Program-made: the position numbers and the translations under genes
DNA from: Planktothrix sp. UBA8402
Lineage (GTDB): Bacteria; Cyanobacteriota; Cyanobacteriia; Cyanobacteriales; Microcoleaceae
Direction of reading: 5' to 3'
DNA length: 5,361 nt
Assembly (NCBI GenBank): GCA_003456035.1
Contig: DMPJ01000189.1
Coordinates: 1-5,361 of the forward strand
The notes under the pieces: generated by a model
The model's input: only the letters and a program-made list of their open reading frames with translations
Databases searched by the model: none
Told to the model about the DNA's origin: nothing
Shown: in pieces, positions 1-4,450 of the stretch
Layout: each line of letters opens with the position of its first letter
Position numbering within the stretch: position 1 is the first letter of the stretch

Positions 1-51
1 TTTAATAATTAAATATATTTCAATAAATAGCTATTTTAATTAAATTTATAC

Positions 52-57
52 TATAAT
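52..57 (+). promoter_or_regulatory. Possible -10 element upstream of the transporter gene
   Basis: A perfect TATAAT lies 26 bases ahead of the transporter start codon. No -35-like hexamer is found 16-18 bases upstream. The whole stretch 1-83 is very AT-rich, so a chance match is quite possible. Nothing else recognisable lies in 1-83. Confidence 0.25.
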
Positions 58-83
58 AATATAGGCTAATTTAAAATTTTAAA

Positions 84-1007
84 ATGCTAATTCATTCAAC
101 TTCAGGGCGATGGCGGTTAGGGTTAGGGTTAGCACTATTAACAGCATTTTTATGGGGGATTCTACCGTTAGGATTAGCAATTATTTTACAAGGTTTAGAT
201 ATTTATACCGTCACTTGGTATAGATTTATAATTGCCTTTGTCCTGTTAGGAGGATATTTAACAACTCGTAAACAACTTCCTGACCTGCAAAAGTGGCGTT
301 TAATGCCTTGGAGTCTATTAGGAATAGCCACAATATTTTTAGCGGGTAACTATATACTATTCTTGCAAGGTTTAGCCTTAACTTCCCCAACAAATGCCGA
401 AGTTTTAATTCAACTGTCTCCGGTTTTAATGGGGTTAGGAGCATTAGTTATTTTCAAAGAACATTATACCCGGTTGCAGTGGTCAGGTTTAGGAGTTTTA
501 ACATTAGGATTTAGTTTATTTTTCCATGAACAATTAAAAGTTTTAGTTACTGCTTCCAATCAATATTTATGGGGAAGTTTTTTACTAGGATTTGGAGCGA
601 TATCTTGGGCAATTTATGCCTTAGCTCAAAAACAACTTTTACAACATCTTTCCTCCTCTCAAATTATGGTATTTATTTATGGAAGCTGCACAATTTTATA
701 TTTCCCCGTCGCCACACCCACAGCAATTTTTACCCTAACTCCATTTCAATTATTAATTTTACTATTTTGTGGCTTAAATACATTAATAGCTTATGGTTGT
801 TTTGCCGAATCTTTAGAACATTGGGAAGCGTCAAGGGTGAGTGCAGTTTTAGCCTTAGCACCAATTATTACTTTAATTTCTGTTGATATTGTTGCAGCAT
901 TATTTCCCTTATTAATTAAACCAGAAAATTTAACTATTTTTGCCGTAATAGGAGCTATTATTATAGTCGCAGGTTCAATGATGATTGCCTTAGGAAAAAA
1001 ACCGTAG
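84..1007 (+). CDS. EamA/DMT-superfamily transporter, ten membrane helices
   Basis: This is a complete 307-residue integral membrane protein of the drug/metabolite transporter (EamA, RhaT-like) superfamily. These are inner-membrane carriers or exporters of small metabolites; the substrate cannot be read from the sequence. Ten hydrophobic segments are visible, at about residues 11-35, 41-60, 74-98, 103-124, 131-147, 163-183, 192-208, 219-238, 250-274 and 282-304, giving the usual two five-helix EamA halves. Family-like stretches are the TAFLWG start of helix 1, the LIQLSPVLMGLGAL block with the following FKEHYTRLQW loop near residues 108-133, and the matching SAVLALAPIITLI block near 253-265. 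The length is normal. The ATG at 84 has no clear Shine-Dalgarno sequence, but it lies just ahead of helix 1. The stop codon at 1005-1007 falls inside a hairpin repeat, and the gene converges on msrB. Leucine is mostly TTA, in keeping with the low GC content. The family call is firm; the function is open. Confidence 0.93.
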   Translation: MLIHSTSGRWRLGLGLALLTAFLWGILPLGLAIILQGLDIYTVTWYRFIIAFVLLGGYLTTRKQLPDLQKWRLMPWSLLGIATIFLAGNYILFLQGLALTSPTNAEVLIQLSPVLMGLGALVIFKEHYTRLQWSGLGVLTLGFSLFFHEQLKVLVTASNQYLWGSFLLGFGAISWAIYALAQKQLLQHLSSSQIMVFIYGSCTILYFPVATPTAIFTLTPFQLLILLFCGLNTLIAYGCFAESLEHWEASRVSAVLALAPIITLISVDIVAALFPLLIKPENLTIFAVIGAIIIVAGSMMIALGKKP

Positions 1008-1035
1008 GGTGCGTAAGCTCCGCGCACGCACCATC
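1004..1035 (+). repeat. Hairpin repeat copy 1, at the transporter stop codon
   Basis: This 32-bp imperfect palindrome starts GTAGGGTGCGTAAG and ends CGCACGCACCATC. GGTGCGT at 1008-1014 pairs with ACGCACC at 1026-1032 in a 7-bp stem. The 11-nt loop can form two further G:C pairs. The TAG stop of the transporter (1005-1007) is part of the repeat. Downstream on the plus strand comes ATCATTTTATC, a T-rich tail, so the element can act as an intrinsic terminator for the transporter. I recall repeats of this GTAGGGTGCG...CGCACC type as common intergenic elements in cyanobacteria; that is memory, not a search. Confidence 0.8.
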
Positions 1036-1078
1036 ATTTTATCTATTCAAATAATTGACAATCAAAAACCTTATCTAA

Positions 1079-1105
1079 TTGACGAGTATGGGAAAAATCT
1101 ATAAT
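1079..1105 (+). promoter_or_regulatory. Weakly supported promoter inside the convergent gap
   Basis: TTGACG at 1079-1084 (5 of 6 to the -35 consensus) is followed after 15 bases by a perfect TATAAT at 1100-1105. The spacer is shorter than the preferred 17 and the region is AT-rich, so chance is a real alternative. If used, transcription would start near 1112, cross the tandem array and meet the hairpin at 1225-1249. That would give a short non-coding RNA or, with read-through, an antisense RNA to msrB. Confidence 0.2.
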
Positions 1106-1122
1106 TTTATTAAAAGATGCTT

Positions 1123-1225
1123 ATGTTTTTAACAATAATAAAAGATAATTATGTTTTTAATAATCGAATTTTATTGTGTTTTTAATAATCAAAGATGATG
1201 ATGTTTTTAATAATAAAAGATGATG
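1123..1225. repeat. AT-rich tandem repeat array, unit about 25 bp, four copies
   Basis: Four adjacent units share the core (A/G)TGTTTTTAA(T/C)AAT. They occupy 1123-1150 (28 nt, with three extra bases), 1151-1175, 1176-1200 and 1201-1225 (25 nt each). Units 3 and 4 match at 23 of 25 positions, including the tail AAAGATGATG. Unit 2 shares the core but has a different tail. An AAAAGATGCTT fragment at 1112-1122 resembles a preceding partial unit. The last unit runs into the hairpin repeat: its GATG end is also the first bases of that element. No continuous protein is plausible here. Confidence 0.75.
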
Positions 1226-1253
1226 GTGCGTGCGCTGCGCTTACGCACCCTAC
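1222..1253 (-). repeat. Hairpin repeat copy 2, inverted, at the msrB 3' end
   Basis: This is the reverse complement of the repeat at 1004-1035, identical at 30 of 32 positions; both differences lie in the central three bases. GGTGCGT at 1225-1231 pairs with ACGCACC at 1243-1249. It lies 8 bases beyond the msrB stop codon. Read in the msrB direction, ATCATCTTTTATT follows the hairpin, so it resembles an intrinsic terminator for msrB. Its orientation relative to msrB matches that of copy 1 relative to the transporter. Confidence 0.8.
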
Positions 1254-1261
1254 ATTTAGAA

Positions 1262-1663
1262 TTAATCTTCAGATTTCTCGAAATTTAAAGCCGCCGAATT
1301 CATACAATAGCGTTGTCCGGTGGGTTGGGGGCCATCCTCAAAAACATGACCTAAATGGGCATCACAAGCCGCACAAAGAACTTCAGTTCGACGCATGAAG
1401 AAACTGACATCACTTTTGCAACTAATATTATCTTCTTTGATAGGTTGCGAAAAACTCGGCCATCCAGTTCCCGAATCAAATTTTGTCTCGGAAGTAAATA
1501 ACTCCGTTCCACAACAAACGCATTTATAAATACCTTTTTCTTTATTATTATGGTATTTTCCTGTAAATGCGCGTTCTGTACCTTTTTTGCGAGTTACAGA
1601 GAACTGTTCATCGGTTAATTGTTGTTTCCATTCGGCATCGGTTTTCTTGATTTTATCTACCAT
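1262..1663 (-). CDS. msrB: Peptide-methionine (R)-S-oxide reductase MsrB
   Basis: This is a complete 133-residue cytosolic enzyme that reduces the R-epimer of methionine sulfoxide in proteins, normally using thioredoxin-type reductant. It is a single SelR/MsrB domain of normal length. Structural zinc is held by two CxxC pairs, C48/C51 and C97/C100. The catalytic cysteine is C120 in [11 protein letters not shown]. The active-site block [10 protein letters not shown] covers residues 62-71, and [16 protein letters not shown] covers 101-116 with H103 and H106. T66 stands where many relatives carry a resolving cysteine (GCGWPSF), so regeneration may use another cysteine, such as C82 or C50, or direct reduction. 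AGAGG at 1668-1672 sits four bases before the ATG and supports this start. The gene is last in the minus-strand run, 67 bp after the DUF2996 gene, and converges on the transporter. Identification is secure. Confidence 0.97.
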   Translation of the reverse strand: MVDKIKKTDAEWKQQLTDEQFSVTRKKGTERAFTGKYHNNKEKGIYKCVCCGTELFTSETKFDSGTGWPSFSQPIKEDNISCKSDVSFFMRRTEVLCAACDAHLGHVFEDGPQPTGQRYCMNSAALNFEKSED

Positions 1664-1683
1664 AAGACCTCTAGTAAAGTAAG

Positions 1684-1704
1684 CTGTTACCTGTTACCTG
1701 TTCC
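1684..1704. repeat. Heptanucleotide tandem repeat (cyanobacterial STRR type)
   Basis: Three consecutive 7-bp units, CTGTTAC, CTGTTAC and CTGTTCC, are followed by a degenerate fourth (GGTGTTCC, 1705-1712). Short tandemly repeated heptamers of this kind are a known class in cyanobacterial genomes. The array lies between the DUF2996 gene and msrB. It would fall in the msrB leader if the TATAGT at 1715-1720 (minus strand) serves as a -10; that hexamer has no matching -35. Confidence 0.7.
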
Positions 1705-1730
1705 GGTGTTCCCTACTATAAACATTAGGG

Positions 1731-2192
1731 TTAGTTACGAGTTAACCATTTTTGTGCATTCAAACGTCGAACTACTCCAAAAACTAATAAATCAAGATTA
1801 ATTTTTCGTTCATCTCCTAAAAATGGTTCAATAGTAGATGGTTTAATCCCATTTAAAGCACAGGTAAATAACTTTACAGAACTAATATCTTCATTGGGAA
1901 AATAGACATTAAACTGCCGTTTTCCCTGTTGCCATTGACCGACTACTTGCCAACAATCTTGACTGACTCCTAAGCTAGAAGGCAATTTTTCTTTAGCAAA
2001 TTTGAGGTCTAAATCCTCAACTCCTTGACTATTTAATGCTTTTTCTAATGCCGGAATATAGTCCTGTTGGATAAACTCACCGAAAGGTTTATCTTCTAAT
2101 GCCGGGGCTTTGGCTTTCTTCTGGGCCGCAGGTTTTTCGCCTGGTGTTTCTGGGGTGGTAGTTTCAGCGTTGGGTTTTGTTTCTTCAGACAT
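1731..2192 (-). CDS. DUF2996 family protein, cyanobacterial, function unknown
   Basis: This is a complete 153-residue soluble protein. Residues 1-33 are a low-complexity tail rich in Pro, Thr, Glu, Lys and Ala, probably disordered. Residues 34-153 form a compact domain that I recognise as DUF2996: it opens with KPFGEFIQQDYIPALEKAL, has CWQVVGQWQQGKRQFNVYF near 80-98, then KPSTIEPFLGDERKINLDLL, and ends NAQKWLTRN. No signal peptide or membrane segment is visible. The family is known to me only from oxygenic phototrophs, and no function is established that I can name. The start is supported by AAGGAAG at 2198-2204, five bases before the ATG. The upstream neighbour ends 123 bp away beyond a strong hairpin, so this gene may have its own promoter; I could not pick a convincing one. 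The family assignment is from memory of the motif pattern. Confidence 0.85.
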   Translation of the reverse strand: MSEETKPNAETTTPETPGEKPAAQKKAKAPALEDKPFGEFIQQDYIPALEKALNSQGVEDLDLKFAKEKLPSSLGVSQDCWQVVGQWQQGKRQFNVYFPNEDISSVKLFTCALNGIKPSTIEPFLGDERKINLDLLVFGVVRRLNAQKWLTRN

Positions 2193-2269
2193 AGAGACTT
2201 CCTTATTTTAATTTCAACAACAATTTGCAGGAATATTGAATCTATTTTAACTGATTATTGATTTCTGTG

Positions 2270-2294
2270 CAGGGGAGGGAAAACCCTACCCCTG
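2270..2294 (-). terminator. Strong hairpin downstream of the 299-residue gene
   Basis: CAGGGGAGGG at 2270-2279 pairs with CCCTACCCCTG at 2284-2294 around an AAAA loop. This gives ten base pairs with a single bulged A at 2288. It lies 21 bases past the stop codon of the 299-residue gene. No T-run follows on either strand, so it is not a textbook intrinsic terminator. It could instead stabilise the transcript 3' end or mark a processing point before the DUF2996 gene. Confidence 0.55.
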
Positions 2295-2315
2295 AATTTA
2301 TGACCCAATACCTAG

Positions 2316-3215
2316 TTAAATTTCGGCGGCGGCTCGCTCAATTAAACGACGGGCTAAGGTTTGAGTTCCGGTATGGGTATAATAGTTAGTAGTCATGTCT
2401 AAAAATGCAGCGACATAATCTAACTTATCATTGGTAATATCGACAAATCCTTGCAGATTTTTAACTACTTTTTCGGGAGTTAAATCATGTTGAGAAACAA
2501 AATCACCCATCCAACCCTTGACAGAATCAAAACTTCCTTGAATAAATTGTAATTTTCCTTGAGAATCCCCCCCAGGAATAACATCATTAATTCGTTTAAA
2601 GCCTTCATTTTGTTCTAATTCTTTCGGGGTTAAGTTTCCAATAGTTGATAACGCCGAACTAATAAAATCTGGCCCCAAAGGAATTAAACCATCCAAACAA
2701 ACTAAGGCTGTCATCCGCATTAAAGATTCTCCACCATAACCTCCTAATGCAGCTAAAAAGTCGCCAATGCTATCACCTGGGATGCCATTAATTAAACAAA
2801 ATCCGACTAATTCCGCCACTAATTTTAGGGATAAATCAATCGCTTGGGCTTTATTTGGTTTGGGGGTTAATTGATTTAAGAAGCCTAAAAAACTGATATT
2901 TTCTCCAATTTTATTTGCTAAAGCTGCTGCTCCTAACGCAGTTCCAGCGCTATCAATGGTTTGATATAACCACAATGCCCGTTGATAATCTTGTTCTTGT
3001 TTTTTGTCATTATAGAGCCATAAAGCCCGTTCACTGACCTGTTGAATATAGGCGGGGTCATCTTCTCCGGTAATAGTTTTAACCGTATTTTCAAACCCGA
3101 CTAAATTATTCCATTGACCAGGAATTACAAAGTCTAACCCGCGTAAAACCATGACGGTAACGCCACCTGTTGGTAGTTCATCAACTAATTGAGTGATAGG
3201 TTTACTCACAGTCAT
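2316..3215 (-). CDS. Conserved-looking hypothetical protein, 299 residues, function unknown
   Basis: I do not recognise a named family. The protein has no signal peptide and looks largely alpha-helical. A charged N-terminal region holds two copies of the hexapeptide RALWLY, at residues 63-68 and 79-84, sixteen residues apart. A hydrophobic, Gly/Ala-rich middle (about 87-190) includes GDFLAALGGYGGESL and CLDGLIPLGPDF. A helical C-terminal part (about 220-299) ends RRLIERAAAEI. The middle is hydrophobic enough for membrane association, but the turns and charges do not resemble clean membrane spans. The annotated ATG is only one base from the AGGAG at 3217-3221; a GTG two codons later (3207-3209) has ideal spacing and may be the true start. 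The lipoprotein gene ends 46 bp upstream, so the two are probably cotranscribed. A strong hairpin follows the stop codon. Confidence 0.85.
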   Translation of the reverse strand: MTVSKPITQLVDELPTGGVTVMVLRGLDFVIPGQWNNLVGFENTVKTITGEDDPAYIQQVSERALWLYNDKKQEQDYQRALWLYQTIDSAGTALGAAALANKIGENISFLGFLNQLTPKPNKAQAIDLSLKLVAELVGFCLINGIPGDSIGDFLAALGGYGGESLMRMTALVCLDGLIPLGPDFISSALSTIGNLTPKELEQNEGFKRINDVIPGGDSQGKLQFIQGSFDSVKGWMGDFVSQHDLTPEKVVKNLQGFVDITNDKLDYVAAFLDMTTNYYTHTGTQTLARRLIERAAAEI

Positions 3216-3216
3216 T

Positions 3217-3221
3217 CTCCT
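3217..3221 (-). promoter_or_regulatory. Ribosome binding site that questions the start of the 299-residue gene
   Basis: Minus-strand AGGAG is separated from the ATG at 3213-3215 by one base, too close for normal initiation. It is separated from the in-frame GTG at 3207-3209 by seven bases, which is the usual optimum. Starting at the GTG would remove only two residues (Met-Thr). Confidence 0.6.
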
Positions 3222-3261
3222 AGAATAGTACAGTTATTGTTGCTAGAAATACTAACTAATA

Positions 3262-3768
3262 TTATTTGACTCGGGATAACCCATTCAAATTGAATTTTCC
3301 CAGCCAGTTTTCTCGGTCATTGGCGGTAAAAGATTCTGCACGAGATTGAACTTTGACTTGATGGCGGTTTGCCACTAAAATTGCGGTGCTATTTTTACCT
3401 TGAGTGACAGCCGGATATCCACTAATAGTTTTACTACTTTGTTGATATTTAGTTGCCGCACTGGGAGTATTAGCCAGGTCATTAATAGAAAGCATTGCCA
3501 CATTTTGCCCGCCTTGATTCAATTTAGCTTCGGCAAAACCTGTTTTTTCCTGAGCAAAAACAACCTGATAACCGTCTTGACTTTTGGGAAAAAACTTATT
3601 AAATTGGCTGCCAGAAACAGGTTTCTGTGCCACAGTAGTTGGGGCAGATTTATTAACAGATTGATTCCCCGACGGCGGTGTAGAAGCTTTACCCCCGCAA
3701 GCCGATATCAATAACGACATTGCCAGGATTAAGGCGATTAAATTCTTAGGTAATTGTTTAAAATTCAT
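3262..3768 (-). CDS. Predicted lipoprotein, function unknown
   Basis: This is a complete 168-residue exported protein. It has a classical lipoprotein signal: basic residues at K4 and K8, a hydrophobic core at about 10-21, and the lipobox ISA-C with C24 as the lipid-modified cysteine. Signal peptidase II cleavage would leave about 145 residues anchored to a membrane, facing the periplasm. The segment 25-52 is a Ser/Pro/Thr/Asn linker. Residues 53-168 look like a small beta-rich domain (GYQVVFAQEKTGFAEAKL, TAILVANRHQVKVQS) with no cysteines and no motif I can name. The start is fixed by the signal peptide, although no Shine-Dalgarno sequence precedes the ATG. The leader region 3769-3880 contains alternately pairing G/C blocks. 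The 299-residue gene follows 46 bp downstream, so the two probably share a transcript. Confidence 0.88.
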   Translation of the reverse strand: MNFKQLPKNLIALILAMSLLISACGGKASTPPSGNQSVNKSAPTTVAQKPVSGSQFNKFFPKSQDGYQVVFAQEKTGFAEAKLNQGGQNVAMLSINDLANTPSAATKYQQSSKTISGYPAVTQGKNSTAILVANRHQVKVQSRAESFTANDRENWLGKFNLNGLSRVK

Positions 3769-3805
3769 ATTTTAAGCTAAAAATTAGGTAAAAATCAGCG
3801 ATTAT

Positions 3806-3841
3806 CCCCCTATAGTTGGGGAAAATAACCCTTATTTCCCC
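3806..3841 (-). promoter_or_regulatory. Alternately pairing hairpins ahead of the lipoprotein gene
   Basis: Read on the minus strand, GGGGAAATAA (3841-3832) pairs with TTATTTTCCCC (3828-3818) across a GGG loop, giving ten pairs with one bulge. The same CCCC can instead pair with GGGGG (3810-3806) across a seven-base loop. The two structures exclude each other. The region is 40 bases past the stop of the 139-residue gene and 38 bases before the lipoprotein start. It could therefore be that gene's terminator, a leader structure, or both. No clean T-tract follows. Confidence 0.45.
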
Positions 3842-3880
3842 TAGTATACGCTTTTTAGAGGAAAGAAGAAGCCAGAAGTT

Positions 3881-4300
3881 CTACAAATTTGACGCCATAA
3901 AGGATTGAAGATATTTATACCATCGGACGGCCAGAGAAATTTCTGTAAAGGGAATTTGGACAATTTTAGCAGTATCGGTGAATCTAAATTCTAACGCGAT
4001 TGCTTTTCCTTTCTCCGGCGGAATATTCGGGTCAACAGCCTGATTTTCCACCAATAACCCCAAAGACTCCACCTGTTTGAGAGAAAAGGTTTCTAAATTA
4101 ATCGGGCCTTTGCGGGTGGGTTTTCCCCAGGTTAAGTCCGTTTCTTTTAGGCCCAATACCGCATAAATATCATATTTGGCCTTATCAAAATTCGTCGCCC
4201 AGGCTTGATAGGCTTCCAGTTTTCGGTATTCATTCCAACCCGACCAAGCTAGACCGATAAATACCGCCAGCAGGGGAAGCCACAATAAACCACGTTCCAT
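3881..4300 (-). CDS. Membrane-anchored hypothetical protein, cyanobacterial type
   Basis: This is a complete 139-residue protein. It has one N-terminal hydrophobic segment (about residues 4-20, LLWLPLLAVFIGLAW) with only an Arg before it and no good signal-peptidase site, which suggests an uncleaved anchor. The rest is soluble: a helical stretch WNEYRKLEAYQAWATNF (about 22-38), then AKYDIYAVLGLKETDLTWGKPTRKGP (about 41-66), and a C-terminal part with ALEFRF and IVQIPFTEISLAVRWYKYL. I associate this pattern with a small protein conserved across cyanobacteria, but I cannot name a function. GGAG at 4312-4315 lies 11 bases before the ATG, a weak and distant ribosome site. A promoter-like pair overlaps this spot (4305-4333) and would give a nearly leaderless mRNA. 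The gene is first in the minus-strand run and is divergent from the peptidase gene. Confidence 0.87.
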   Translation of the reverse strand: MERGLLWLPLLAVFIGLAWSGWNEYRKLEAYQAWATNFDKAKYDIYAVLGLKETDLTWGKPTRKGPINLETFSLKQVESLGLLVENQAVDPNIPPEKGKAIALEFRFTDTAKIVQIPFTEISLAVRWYKYLQSFMASNL

Positions 4301-4304
4301 AGTA

Positions 4305-4333
4305 ATTTTAACTCCAGATAAATTTATTGTCTA
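4305..4333 (-). promoter_or_regulatory. Candidate promoter for the minus-strand gene run
   Basis: On the minus strand TAGACA (4333-4328, 5 of 6 to TTGACA) and TAAAAT (4310-4305, 5 of 6 to TATAAT) are exactly 17 bases apart. The -10 ends four bases before the start codon of the 139-residue gene, so transcription would begin at or within the ATG. Either the mRNA is leaderless or the match is fortuitous. Confidence 0.35.
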
Positions 4334-4392
4334 TGATCAACTATTTTCAGGATGATAGATAGAATAGAAACAAGATTGTATGTTCTGACCCA

Positions 4393-4414
4393 AGAAACCC
4401 GGTTTCTGGAAACC
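4393..4414. repeat. Compact palindromic repeat upstream of the peptidase gene
   Basis: AGAAACC, a central C, and GGTTTCT (4393-4407) form a perfect 7-bp inverted repeat. The right arm GGTTTC (4401-4406) is also the mirror of GAAACC at 4409-4414, so three alternating arms lie side by side. I recall AGAAACCCGGTTTCT as a frequent short interspersed sequence in filamentous cyanobacteria. It could equally be an operator for the peptidase gene 36 bp downstream. Confidence 0.6.
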
Positions 4415-4450
4415 TACCGACCTATCATCAACCTCAACTTTTGAAAAACG

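Noticed and set aside
116..132. Telomere-like TTAGGG repeats near the start of the transporter gene
   Set aside because: They encode Leu-Gly alternation in the first membrane helix and follow from the TTA/GGN codon habit of this gene.
569..886. Open frame in another phase inside the transporter gene
   Set aside because: It is compositionally biased with no family resemblance, and it overlaps a certain coding sequence.
1055..1060. Perfect TTGACA -35 hexamer in the convergent gap
   Set aside because: No -10-like hexamer lies 16-18 bases downstream.
1112..1253. CRISPR array
   Set aside because: The units are directly adjacent with no spacers, are AT-rich, and there are no cas genes.
1195..1398. 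Open frame on the plus strand starting in the tandem array and running antisense to msrB
   Set aside because: It crosses the hairpin repeat, has no recognisable domain, and is the shadow of a secure gene.
3400..3714. Plus-strand open frame opposite the lipoprotein gene
   Set aside because: The lipoprotein signal and lipobox show that the minus strand is coding; the plus-strand product is Arg/Ser-rich and unlike a protein.
3843..3848. Minus-strand TATACT as a confident promoter for the lipoprotein gene
   Set aside because: No acceptable -35 lies 16-18 bases upstream and no extended -10 is present, so it is kept only as a possibility in the hairpin finding.
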